Source: an uncultured Lachnobacterium sp. (GTDB taxonomy: Bacteria > Bacillota > Clostridia > Lachnospirales > Lachnospiraceae). From it: a DNA stretch of 64,000 nt. A program made the position numbers and the translations under genes. The stretch lies in assembly GCA_900543445.1 (NCBI GenBank), contig UQRC01000010.1, positions 1 to 64,000 of the forward strand. The letters are read 5' to 3'. Below the pieces are notes generated by a model, which made no database searches, was not told where the DNA came from, and saw only the letters and a program-made list of their open reading frames with translations. Of this stretch, positions 1 through 8,117 are shown in pieces; position 1 is the first letter of the stretch; each line of letters begins with the position of its first letter.

Positions 1-90
1 TTTATAGACAAACTTACTGCTAATTTTCGTAGAATATCTTATATCCGGTATCGTCCGTTTGAACTCAAATCTGAGCGCGGCAAACCCTAA
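1..90 (+). CDS. possible C-terminal end of an unidentified gene
   Basis: Frame 1 is open from the window edge to a TAA at 88-90, giving 29 codons rich in Arg, Lys and aromatic residues. It would end one base before the stop codon of the convergent ridA. An open frame this short is expected by chance fairly often, so this may be nothing. I do not recognise the peptide. Confidence 0.25.
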   Translation, partial: FIDKLTANFRRISYIRYRPFELKSERGKP

Positions 91-91
91 T

Positions 92-466
92 TTATTTGGT
101 TGCGATTGCTTCAATCTCAAGCATTACATCCTTCGGCAGTCTTGCTACTTCCACACAGCTTCTTGATGGGAACGGTGCCGGGAAAAACTCAGCGTACACT
201 TCGTTGATTGCGCCAAAGTCATTCATCTCTTTGATAAATACGGTTGTCTTAACAACTTTATCCATAGAGGTTCCTGCTGCTGCAAGTAAATTGGAAAGGT
301 TCTCAAAAGCCTGTTTTGCCTGTGCTACGGATCCCTCCGGGATCTCTCCGGTTGCAGGTACTACCGGGATGATTCCTGAAGTATAGACCATTCCGTTTAC
401 TTCGATTGCCTGTGAATATGGTCCGATTGCTGCCGGAGCCTTATCCGTACTGATTACGTTCTTCAT
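92..466 (-). CDS. ridA: RidA family 2-iminobutanoate/2-iminopropanoate deaminase
   Basis: The 124-residue protein is the normal RidA (YjgF/YER057c/UK114) length. The family hydrolyses reactive enamine/imine intermediates released by PLP enzymes such as threonine dehydratase, protecting other PLP enzymes in the cytosol. Visible family residues are Tyr17 in GPYSQA, the substrate-carboxylate-binding Arg102 in PSRSCVEV and Glu119 in MLEIEAIA near the C terminus. The ATG at 466 is preceded by GGAAGGAG at good spacing. It lies 40 bases downstream of cvfB on the same strand, so the two are probably co-transcribed. Family assignment is secure; the exact substrate is inferred. Confidence 0.93.
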   Translation of the reverse strand: MKNVISTDKAPAAIGPYSQAIEVNGMVYTSGIIPVVPATGEIPEGSVAQAKQAFENLSNLLAAAGTSMDKVVKTTVFIKEMNDFGAINEVYAEFFPAPFPSRSCVEVARLPKDVMLEIEAIATK

Positions 467-506
467 TTTCTATCTCCTTCCTGATTTGCATCTGTATCCA
501 TTATAA

Positions 507-1340
507 TCAAGCCTTACGGATTTTTCCATCATTAAGTGTAATTTTTCTATTCTTATATAATGTTCCAATCGCACGCTTGAATGCAGCCTTACTAAGCCCG
601 GTCTCTCTCTTAATAACTTCCGGACTGGCTTTCTCAGTAAATGGCAGAACGCCCGCATAAGAGTCAAGTAGTTCCATAATCTTCGCCGCATCTGCATCCA
701 TCTGGATATAAGCCTTCTCACGAAGAGTCAGATCCAGCTTTCCGTCCGGTTTTACAGCGGTAACCTTAGCCTCGATCACATCACCGATCTTAAGAAAACT
801 TCCATCTTCCGACACAGGAATCTTTGCAGAATATTTGTCATCTACCGCAACGAAAGTTCCGAAATTATCCGAGAACTCATACACTCTTCCACTGACTGTG
901 GCGCCTTTTTCATAAGGAGAATCTTTTTCCAGAAGATCATAGATTCCCTTCATGCTGGCGCACAGGCGGTTGCTCTTGTCGATGTACAATGTGACAAGCA
1001 CCTCATCCCCCGCTTCCACGTGGCTGGTCATCTCTTTATATGGAAGGAAGAGATCCTTCTCAAGGCCCCAGTCAAGAAACGCACCAATCTTGCCAACCTC
1101 CTTAACAGTAAGCGGCGCGTATTTTCCAAGTGTCAATTTCGGTGTGTTGGTTGTTGCGATCAGTCGATCCTTAGAATCTTTGTACAAGAAGACATGCACT
1201 TTCTCTCCCTGTCTGGCATCCTCCGGGACCTGTTTTGCAGGAAGCAGTACATGCGTCTCACTTTTTAAATCTTCTGCAAGATACACACCGAAATCAACTT
1301 TCTTTATATAATACAGATCCTGATACTCACCTAATTTCAT
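507..1340 (-). CDS. CvfB/YitL-type S1 RNA-binding protein
   Basis: A 277-residue protein of the CvfB family: repeated S1-like OB-fold segments (roughly residues 1-60, 65-130 and 145-210, the last with GRVYEFSDNFGTFVAVDD and KVTAVKPDGKLDLTLR) and a C-terminal winged-helix-like tail of about 60 residues. In staphylococci CvfB binds RNA and affects virulence gene expression; the role here is unknown but RNA binding is likely. The frame extends to 1367, but the ATG at 1338-1340 sits five bases after GGAGG, whereas the upstream ATGs have no good ribosome site, so I chose the shorter start. It is followed by ridA. Confidence 0.85.
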   Translation of the reverse strand: MKLGEYQDLYYIKKVDFGVYLAEDLKSETHVLLPAKQVPEDARQGEKVHVFLYKDSKDRLIATTNTPKLTLGKYAPLTVKEVGKIGAFLDWGLEKDLFLPYKEMTSHVEAGDEVLVTLYIDKSNRLCASMKGIYDLLEKDSPYEKGATVSGRVYEFSDNFGTFVAVDDKYSAKIPVSEDGSFLKIGDVIEAKVTAVKPDGKLDLTLREKAYIQMDADAAKIMELLDSYAGVLPFTEKASPEVIKRETGLSKAAFKRAIGTLYKNRKITLNDGKIRKA

Positions 1341-1454
1341 ATTTTCCTCCATGTAATTGAACATCATCTCATTGTTTTATTCATCTGACACTACGCGTTA
1401 TCTTTTTCATAAGATGGCACTTTCATAGATGCCCGGTACAAAATCATTTTCTTT

Positions 1455-2168
1455 TTAGACGGCTTCTGCAAATTCTACAACTGCATACGGCTTGTCCTTA
1501 TCATCGGTCAGAACTACCGTGATCTTTCCACAGTCTTTACTCACCTTCGGAATCATCACATCTCCACATACGGCAGCCTTACGATACTCCACGCGAATCT
1601 GTCCGATTGCAAAATCATCCGGTACAAACCCAAGTGCAACTTCCACATAATGACTGTTGTTCATGTGGTGATTTGTATCCATAAAATACGCCGGTACAAC
1701 AAATGCCTCCTTCGCGTCGCATTCTTTTGGCAAAGCGATCTTTCTTCCGTCACATTCCATCGGGATCTGCGGCTCCATTCCATAGAGTCCCGCCATCTCC
1801 TCCGACACTTTTACCGGTCTGCCACTGTTTGTGTCCATAAGCGCCCAGATCGAATTGGCATACGCAAGCCGCTCTCCCTGCCCGTTGTTCATGCTGAAAT
1901 TACGGTATCCGTAAAAGCCTTTCATATCGTATGCCCAAGTCTGCGTTGTAACACGCTCCGCCAATTGAGGCATAGAATTTAAAACGATCTGCCACGAAGT
2001 CAGAACCCATGCCTGATGATTCTCCGCCAGATAATCGACACCAATTCCTAACGATTCCGACTGAAACACACTGCAATCCTGAAAATAATCCATGAGAGCA
2101 AGCCACGTCAGTTTTCCCTGCGAATCCACTTCACTGTATCGTACTCTGCTGTCAAATTCATATACCAT
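1455..2168 (-). CDS. acyl-ACP thioesterase (FatA/FatB-like)
   Basis: The protein (237 aa from the chosen start) has the two-hotdog layout of bacterial acyl-ACP thioesterases (Acyl-ACP_TE family). The second hotdog carries MDTNHHMNNSHYVEVA, where Asp164, Asn166 and His168 match the catalytic Asp/Asn/His cluster known from plant FatB. It would hydrolyse acyl-ACP in the cytosol and release free fatty acids, limiting chain length or supplying fatty acids to a kinase route. The frame extends to 2234, but the ATG at 2166-2168 follows AAGGAG by ten bases and starts at the conserved FDSRVRYSEVD segment. It stands alone, away from the fab operon at 53-61 kb. Confidence 0.88.
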   Translation of the reverse strand: MVYEFDSRVRYSEVDSQGKLTWLALMDYFQDCSVFQSESLGIGVDYLAENHQAWVLTSWQIVLNSMPQLAERVTTQTWAYDMKGFYGYRNFSMNNGQGERLAYANSIWALMDTNSGRPVKVSEEMAGLYGMEPQIPMECDGRKIALPKECDAKEAFVVPAYFMDTNHHMNNSHYVEVALGFVPDDFAIGQIRVEYRKAAVCGDVMIPKVSKDCGKITVVLTDDKDKPYAVVEFAEAV

Positions 2169-2351
2169 ATGTCCCGCACTCCTTCTTCCGGTCATCGCAT
2201 ATCCACTGCACATATCTATATCATACCATGCCATCTTCTAATCGCCTAGTTTTTTGTCAGACGCATGCGAAATATTTACAGACCGTTTCCTATGTTTTCT
2301 GTCCGTTCAGGCTTAAACACTAGGCTTCGAATGTTCGCCTATCTTTGAGAT

Positions 2352-2378
2352 AAAAAAAAGGAACTTCAAAGAAGTTCC
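2352..2378 (-). terminator. intrinsic terminator of tRNA-Gln
   Basis: On the minus strand a perfect 8-bp stem GGAACTTC/GAAGTTCC with a three-base loop is followed by eight T. It lies seven bases after the tRNA 3' end. Confidence 0.92.
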
Positions 2379-2385
2379 TAAGTAG

Positions 2386-2457
2386 CTGGCCCACAAGGAT
2401 TCGAACCTTGAAATGACGGAGTCAGAGTCCGTTGCCTTACCATTTGGCGATGGGCCA
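2386..2457 (-). tRNA. tRNA-Gln (anticodon CTG)
   Basis: A 72-nt cloverleaf can be folded. The 7-bp acceptor stem is TGGCCCA/TGGGCCA with G as discriminator, starting with T as is usual for tRNA-Gln. The anticodon arm ACGGA-CTCTGAC-TCCGT puts CTG at positions 34-36, and the T arm contains GGTTCGAATCC. CCA is not encoded. The gene has its own consensus promoter and terminator, so it is a single-gene transcript. Confidence 0.95.
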
Positions 2458-2477
2458 TTGTTGTCTCAACAAATGGT

Positions 2478-2506
2478 ATTATACATGGATACCCACTTTG
2501 TGTCAA
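2478..2506 (-). promoter_or_regulatory. sigma-A promoter of tRNA-Gln
   Basis: On the minus strand TTGACA (2501-2506) and TATAAT (2478-2483) are both perfect consensus, with a 17-bp spacer, 20 bases upstream of the tRNA. Confidence 0.92.
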
Positions 2507-2524
2507 CACTTTTATTTAAATTTT

Positions 2525-3184
2525 TTAAAAAATTTGAACATCTTTGTCAATTACCGCATAAACACAGGTTTCTCCCCACTCTAACTTTGCTGCGCCATTC
2601 GTCTGCTCCACAATTTTCTTGTAAAGAGATTCCTTCTGACCGATCGGCACAAGAATCGTGAGCGCAACATCCGCCGCATACTCCGTCGACAGGATTGCCG
2701 TCTGCTGCTGCCCGAACAGATACTGCAGCTTACCGAGTCCGTTATAATCCGTATGAATCATAAGCTTCTGTCCCGGAAGTTTCTCGATGATACGGCTCGC
2801 CGCAAGACCCGCCTGCGTGGCCGCCTGATAAGCCCGAACCAGTCCTCCGGTTCCAAGGAGCACACCTCCAAAGTATCTTGTCACAACCACAGCAACATTC
2901 GTGACACCTTCCCTCAGCAGTACGTCGAGCATCGGACGTCCCGCTGTCTGTGCCGGTTCTCCGTCGTCCGAACAACGATTCAGTTCCTGTCGTTCTCCGA
3001 TCACAAAAGCAGAACAGTTATGTCTTGCATCCCAGTATTTCTTTTTCATCTCCGCAATAAATGTTGTTGCTTCCTCTTCTGATTCCACCGGGCGTACTGT
3101 GGCGATAAACCGGGATTTTTTCTCGGTTATCTCGCCTTCGCCACCCTCATATACAACACGATATCCTTCTGATGTCGTCTGCAT
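2525..3184 (-). CDS. YigZ/IMPACT family protein
   Basis: The 219-residue protein belongs to the YigZ (UPF0029/IMPACT) family. It has the N-terminal KKSRFIATV segment, the KYWDARHNCSAF motif, and the signature FGGVLLGTGGLVRAYQAA, followed by the C-terminal ferredoxin-like domain seen in YigZ. The family is linked to translation regulation in eukaryotes (IMPACT); the bacterial role is not established. The frame opens at 3229, but the ATG at 3182-3184 has AGGGG eight bases upstream and matches the usual start of the family. It follows the PBP gene in the same direction with an 83-base gap, so it may share its transcript. Confidence 0.9.
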   Translation of the reverse strand: MQTTSEGYRVVYEGGEGEITEKKSRFIATVRPVESEEEATTFIAEMKKKYWDARHNCSAFVIGERQELNRCSDDGEPAQTAGRPMLDVLLREGVTNVAVVVTRYFGGVLLGTGGLVRAYQAATQAGLAASRIIEKLPGQKLMIHTDYNGLGKLQYLFGQQQTAILSTEYAADVALTILVPIGQKESLYKKIVEQTNGAAKLEWGETCVYAVIDKDVQIF

Positions 3185-3267
3185 TCCTTTTCCCCTATCT
3201 GCTTCCTTCAAAATAATTGCCCGAAACACATCACGTCCCGGTTAAACTTCTTATCCGGGCTTGCCAG

Positions 3268-6012
3268 TCAATGTAACCGGTTCCATGTTATAAACCACTT
3301 CCATATTCCAAGCGAAGAAAGTGATGGATCCGTAATATCATCCGTTGGAGTATTATTATCATCCGCTCCCGGCTCGTCCGTCGATGGATCATTGGTATCC
3401 GTCGGTTCATCCGTCGACGGATCCTGACTGTCATCCTCTCCCGGTGTTGGTTCATCCGGCTCATCCGGAACATAATTTTCATCATGAATGCTGCAGACTT
3501 TGTTCATAAACTCCTCAGTCGCACAGTATTCATATTCCGGCGATCCCGGATCTGCACCGAGAATAAATACTTTTGTCTCAACATCCTCTTCCGGACAATA
3601 CGGTCCTGCGATCTCTCCGGATTCTTTACAGATCGACAGTGCTACATGTTTATCGCACGTCTCTGTCGGCGCTGTACCTGCCGCAAAATATTCGGTATAC
3701 TGTCCGGATCCTCTTGGATCATTACTGCACACATCCGGCTCCGGCAGAAGTCCCGACTTGGCGCAGACTGTTGCCTGCGTGATATCGGAAGGTTTCTTGA
3801 AATCCTTCGCTTCCAGATCCGCGTGAATCCTCTTCATCACAGAACGCCACAAATTCTTCGGATATCCGGTGCTGTACTGCTTGGAGTTATCATCGTATCC
3901 GCCCCATACCACGCATGTGTAGTACGGTGTAAATCCTGCAAAAAGCGCATCACGGTTGCTTGTTGTTGTACCGGATTTTCCCGCCTGTGCCATGCCGTTT
4001 CCAAAGTAGGCACGGACACCGGTTCCGCTTGTCATAACATCCTTCATCGCATCGGTCAGAAGCCATGCGGTATCTTCCTTAACGACTCTGTGATGATCCT
4101 TCGTCTTGGTATTGTCTAAGATGACATTGCCGTCATGGTCGAGCACCTGTGTGTAAAAGCTTGGTGCAATGTACTCTCCCTGATTTGCAATCGCCGCATA
4201 AGCACCGGTCAGTTCCAGATTCGTCACTCCCTGCGTCAATCCGCCAAGGGAGAGACCAAGATTCTTGTCAGTATCTACAAGTGTCGAAAATCCGAAATTC
4301 TGTGCATACTCATATCCTAAGTCCACGCCAATATCCTGCAAGGTCTTAACCGTCACGATATTCATGGATTTCGTGATTGCCTTGCGAAGATTGGTATATC
4401 CTTCGTATCGATGCGTATAATTATTATATTTCTTTGTTCCTACCGTAAAAGGTGCATCATCCTGTGTCGACGCAAGTGTCTTTCCTCCTGCATCAAGCGC
4501 CGGTGCGTAGCAGGCGATAATCTTAAACGTAGATCCCGGCTGGCGCGTTGTCTTTGTCGCACGGTTCCATGTACGGTTACCGGCCTTATCGCCTCGTCCA
4601 CCAACGATTGCCTTCACCTCTCCGGTACTCTGATCCATGATCGTCATCGCAATCTGCGGCTGCATGGTAATAAAGATATACTCGGAATTCTCCACGATCG
4701 AATCGCCTTTTTCAAGAACATCTTTCTCGTACTGGGCGATCGCATCGCGACACTCCTCTTCTGAATTATAATTGATCGAGAAATCCTGATTCTTTTTCTT
4801 ATCCTTATAATAAGAAAGCATCGTCTGGTTCGTGTAATTCTTCGTTGAACCATCCTTTTTCTTTACCTGAAAGGAGAGGAAGAAAGAATACTTGGTTCCG
4901 GCATCATAATTGTCCGGGTTTAGCGCTTCCTCATCACAGATTTCCTGAATGTTTAAATCCTGCGTTGACTTAATCGTCAGTCCACCCTGATAGATTGCCT
5001 TATAGGCATCGCTCTCCGAATACCCTTTGATCTTCACCAGATCATTAAAGACGTCATCAATTACAGAGTCCACAAAATAAGTGTTCATCGAGGTTTCCAC
5101 AATATCATTGTGCTCAGAAATACGACTGTATACATCGTCCGCCAGTGCCTCGTCATACTGATCCTGCGTAATATATCCCTGACGTTTCATCGCATTCAAC
5201 ACATCTTCACGTCTTGAAGCATTATTCTCCGGATGCAAAATAGGATTATATCCAGCCGGATTCTTCGTAATTCCAGCAATTACTGCACATTCGGACAATG
5301 TCAGTTCCGACACATCCTTACCGAAATAACGCTGCGCAGCAGCTTGTACACCGAGGGTATTGCTTCCAAGGTTGATAGAATTCAGATAATTTTCAAGAAT
5401 CCACTCCTTATTGTCGACCTTCTTCTCCAGTTCCACAGCGATATACATCTCCTGAATCTTACGCTGTACCTGACGCTCCATCTTTTCAAGCTTGGAAATC
5501 TTGCCTTCATTCTCATTTGCCCACTGCTCCGTCAAGACATTGTTCTTGATGAGCTGCTGGGTGATCGTACTTGCACCCTGGCTGAAATCCATCGCTTTAA
5601 TGTCTGTCACTAATGCTCGCGCGATACCCTTGAGATCAATTCCGTTGTGCTCATAGAAACGCTCGTCCTCAATCGCAACAACCGCGTGCTGCAGATCCTT
5701 CGGAATCTCATTCAGCGTTACATACTGACGATTCGAGCCCTCCGCAACAAGGGTTGCAATCTCACTTCCGTCACTTGCCAGAACAGTCGTGGAATAGCCG
5801 GTTGGAATAACATCGATTTCTGATATATCCGGCGCCGATGCAAGAATTCCCTTGACAGCTCCAACACCGGTACTGATACCGACAATGCCCACAACAATCA
5901 GGCAGACAACAAATATTTTCCAAAATATGACACCACATTTCTTGCGTATCTTCGTCGGTTTATTGTCAATTTCATGGGACCGGCGCTTCATCGCAGCTTT
6001 TCCGTAATTCAT
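3268..6012 (-). CDS. class A penicillin-binding protein (PBP1A-type)
   Basis: A 914-residue bifunctional peptidoglycan synthase. A short basic cytoplasmic tail and one membrane anchor (about 27-52) precede a GT51 transglycosylase domain with catalytic Glu115 in EDERFYEHNG and GASTITQQLIKN at 146-157. The transpeptidase domain has the nucleophile Ser494 in STFK, the SMN motif at 549-551 and KSGT at 679-682. A long insert separates the two domains. The final 70 or so residues are an acidic Asp/Pro/Thr-rich tail, probably disordered and extracellular, followed by a short tryptophan-containing end. The ATG follows a GGGGG-containing ribosome site. A TATAAT element lies about 60 bases upstream, with a poor -35. 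It differs from the second PBP at 48,986. Confidence 0.95.
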   Translation of the reverse strand: MNYGKAAMKRRSHEIDNKPTKIRKKCGVIFWKIFVVCLIVVGIVGISTGVGAVKGILASAPDISEIDVIPTGYSTTVLASDGSEIATLVAEGSNRQYVTLNEIPKDLQHAVVAIEDERFYEHNGIDLKGIARALVTDIKAMDFSQGASTITQQLIKNNVLTEQWANENEGKISKLEKMERQVQRKIQEMYIAVELEKKVDNKEWILENYLNSINLGSNTLGVQAAAQRYFGKDVSELTLSECAVIAGITKNPAGYNPILHPENNASRREDVLNAMKRQGYITQDQYDEALADDVYSRISEHNDIVETSMNTYFVDSVIDDVFNDLVKIKGYSESDAYKAIYQGGLTIKSTQDLNIQEICDEEALNPDNYDAGTKYSFFLSFQVKKKDGSTKNYTNQTMLSYYKDKKKNQDFSINYNSEEECRDAIAQYEKDVLEKGDSIVENSEYIFITMQPQIAMTIMDQSTGEVKAIVGGRGDKAGNRTWNRATKTTRQPGSTFKIIACYAPALDAGGKTLASTQDDAPFTVGTKKYNNYTHRYEGYTNLRKAITKSMNIVTVKTLQDIGVDLGYEYAQNFGFSTLVDTDKNLGLSLGGLTQGVTNLELTGAYAAIANQGEYIAPSFYTQVLDHDGNVILDNTKTKDHHRVVKEDTAWLLTDAMKDVMTSGTGVRAYFGNGMAQAGKSGTTTSNRDALFAGFTPYYTCVVWGGYDDNSKQYSTGYPKNLWRSVMKRIHADLEAKDFKKPSDITQATVCAKSGLLPEPDVCSNDPRGSGQYTEYFAAGTAPTETCDKHVALSICKESGEIAGPYCPEEDVETKVFILGADPGSPEYEYCATEEFMNKVCSIHDENYVPDEPDEPTPGEDDSQDPSTDEPTDTNDPSTDEPGADDNNTPTDDITDPSLSSLGIWKWFITWNRLH

Positions 6013-6111
6013 ATTAGTTAGCCCCCTATCATCGAACTAAAAAAGATAATATTCCTTTATATTATATCAAAGAATCATCGTAATAGGAAGAAATATTTCT
6101 CGACAAGAAAG

Positions 6112-6133
6112 GACCCCGGCAACTGCCGGGGTC
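6112..6133 (-). terminator. probable terminator downstream of amt-PII
   Basis: A 10-bp GC-rich inverted repeat (GACCCCGGCA/TGCCGGGGTC) lies 68 bases past the amt-PII stop. On the minus strand it is followed by a T-rich but interrupted run (CTTTCTTG). Confidence 0.65.
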
Positions 6134-6171
6134 TCTCTGTTGATGTATACTAAAACTAAGGGGATTAGATT

Positions 6172-6196
6172 CACTAATCTAGCCATTAGATTAGTG
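6172..6196. repeat. perfect 10-bp inverted repeat just after amt-PII
   Basis: CACTAATCTA and TAGATTAGTG flank a five-base loop, starting four bases beyond the amt-PII stop. There is no T run, so it is not a terminator by itself. It could be an mRNA-stabilising hairpin or a protein site. Confidence 0.6.
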
Positions 6197-6200
6197 CGAT

Positions 6201-7949
6201 TTACTCAACATCCTGTAATGCATCTGTATCCTCTTCACCGGTACGGATCTTAACAACCTTGGCAACATCGTATACGAAGATCTTGCCATCTCCGATATGT
6301 CCGGTGTACAGTGCTTTCTTGGCAGCCTCTACGACACTGTCTACAGGAATCTTGCTTACAACAACCTCAACCTTGATCTTCGGAAGAAGTGTTGCATCAA
6401 CCTCAGCTCCACGATAACGCTCGCCGGAACCCTTCTGAATACCACAACCCATAACCTGTGTACAGGTCATTCCGGTTACACCGAGGTCGTTCATTGCCTT
6501 CTTTAAGTGGTCGTAACGAGAAAGCTTTGCGATAATAACAACTTTGTACATTCCGGTTGCATCCTTCGGGATTGCAGAAACAACTTTGACTGCTGCATCC
6601 TTCTTTACCTGGGATGCGTCTGCATATTCCGGTGTACCAAGATCTGTGTTTTCGTTGATATCCATGGTCATTGTATTTGAAACATCCATGATTGCAAATC
6701 CTGAGTAAGCAGACGCAAGACCATGTTCCTTAGCATCAAGACCTACAATTTCTTCTTCCTCAGTTACACGAAGACCGATCGTCTTTTTAATCACAAGGAA
6801 TGCGATTGTAATGGTTACAGCTGTCCACGATGCTACGGTTACAAAACCGAGTAACTGGATACCGAGCTGCTTGAATCCGCCACCGTAGAAAAGACCTACA
6901 ACAGAATCATTTCCAGGTGCAGATGTTGTTGCGAATAAACCAACGGCGATGGTTCCCCAGATACCGTTCATCATATGTACGGCTACGGCACCAACCGGAT
7001 CATCTACATGAAGCTTATAATCAAGAAGCCATACACCAAATACAACGAGAAGTCCTGCTACAAGTCCGATAATGATTGCTCCGAGACAGTCAGTCACGTC
7101 ACAAGGAGCTGTAATTGCTACAAGTCCGGCAAGGGAAGCATTCAGACACATCGATACATCCGGCTTGCCATATTTGATCCATGTAAAAATCATACAGGTT
7201 ACGGTTGCTACTGCAGGGGCTACAGTTGTTGTAAGGAAAACGCTTGCAAGCTGCGGTCCTGTTTTACATGCGGCACCGTTAAATCCATACCATCCAAACC
7301 AGAGGATAAATACACCAAGTGCTCCGATTGGAAGGTTATGTCCAGGAAAGGCGTTAACTTTCGTGATCTTTCCTGCTTTGTCTCTTGTAAATTTACCGAT
7401 ACGAGGTCCAAGCATTGCAGCTCCGATGAGGGCTGAAATACCACCAACCATATGAATTGCACAGGAACCTGCGAAATCATGGAAGCCAAGCTGTGATAAC
7501 CAGCCGCCGCCCCAGATCCAGTGTGCCTCGATCGGGTAGATAAGTGCAGAAATAACTGCGGAATAAATACAATAAGATAAGAATTTCGTTCTCTCAGCCA
7601 TAGCACCGGATACGATGGTTGCTGTGGTTGCACAGAATACTAAGTTAAATACGAAATTCGAAAAATCAAAATTTGAATACGCGGTAAAGATATCAAATCC
7701 AGGCTTTCCAATAAATCCCAGGAAATCTTCTCCGAGTAAAAAAGAAAAACCGATTAAAATAAATACAACAGTACCGATACAGAAGTCCATCAGGTTCTTC
7801 ATAATGATGTTACCTGCGTTCTTCGCTCTTGTAAAACCGGTCTCTACCATTGCAAATCCGGCCTGCATCCAGAATACCAATGCAGCTCCGATCAGAAACC
7901 ATATTCCGAATATGTTTTCATTAATAAAATCCATAACTTGTTGTTCCAT
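6201..7949 (-). CDS. ammonium transporter fused to a PII signal protein
   Basis: A 582-residue fusion. Residues 1-400 are an Amt/MEP/Rh channel with about 11 membrane segments and the paired pore histidines His166 (AIHMVGG) and His325 (AVHMMNG). Residues about 466-575 are a complete PII domain with the T-loop ERYRGAEVDA and the C-terminal GKIFVYDVAKVVKIRTGE signature. PII proteins normally plug Amt channels when nitrogen is plentiful; here the regulator is tethered. The position of the uridylylated Tyr51 of E. coli GlnB is Val517, and the cyanobacterial phosphoserine position is Ala, so neither known covalent switch is available. AAGGAGG precedes the ATG. It lies downstream of glnN, behind a terminator-like leader. 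Confidence 0.93.
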   Translation of the reverse strand: MEQQVMDFINENIFGIWFLIGAALVFWMQAGFAMVETGFTRAKNAGNIIMKNLMDFCIGTVVFILIGFSFLLGEDFLGFIGKPGFDIFTAYSNFDFSNFVFNLVFCATTATIVSGAMAERTKFLSYCIYSAVISALIYPIEAHWIWGGGWLSQLGFHDFAGSCAIHMVGGISALIGAAMLGPRIGKFTRDKAGKITKVNAFPGHNLPIGALGVFILWFGWYGFNGAACKTGPQLASVFLTTTVAPAVATVTCMIFTWIKYGKPDVSMCLNASLAGLVAITAPCDVTDCLGAIIIGLVAGLLVVFGVWLLDYKLHVDDPVGAVAVHMMNGIWGTIAVGLFATTSAPGNDSVVGLFYGGGFKQLGIQLLGFVTVASWTAVTITIAFLVIKKTIGLRVTEEEEIVGLDAKEHGLASAYSGFAIMDVSNTMTMDINENTDLGTPEYADASQVKKDAAVKVVSAIPKDATGMYKVVIIAKLSRYDHLKKAMNDLGVTGMTCTQVMGCGIQKGSGERYRGAEVDATLLPKIKVEVVVSKIPVDSVVEAAKKALYTGHIGDGKIFVYDVAKVVKIRTGEEDTDALQDVE

Positions 7950-8034
7950 AATTCTACCTCCTTAGTTTTCAAACCAAACATCTCCGTCTGGTTTTTCCCT
8001 TATCTATCTGCTTTCGCGCCTTGACTACTTGCAT

Positions 8035-8088
8035 AAAAAAGACACTTCTCCCGTACTCCACAGCTTTGTGGCTCGAAAAAAGTGTCTT
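8035..8088 (-). terminator. terminator/attenuator between glnN and amt-PII
   Basis: On the minus strand AAGACACTT pairs with AAGTGTCTT (9 bp) and six T follow. A second hairpin sits inside the loop at 8058-8071: stem CCAC/GTGG with the hexaloop AAAGCT, having A at position 1 and G at position 4. This is the loop rule of ANTAR-protein target RNAs, although a classical ANTAR site has two such hairpins and I find only one. No clear promoter lies between this structure and amt-PII, so amt may depend on readthrough. It could equally be the plain glnN terminator. Confidence 0.8.
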
Positions 8089-8117
8089 ATTATTTTTATG
8101 TATAATTACTTTTCCAA

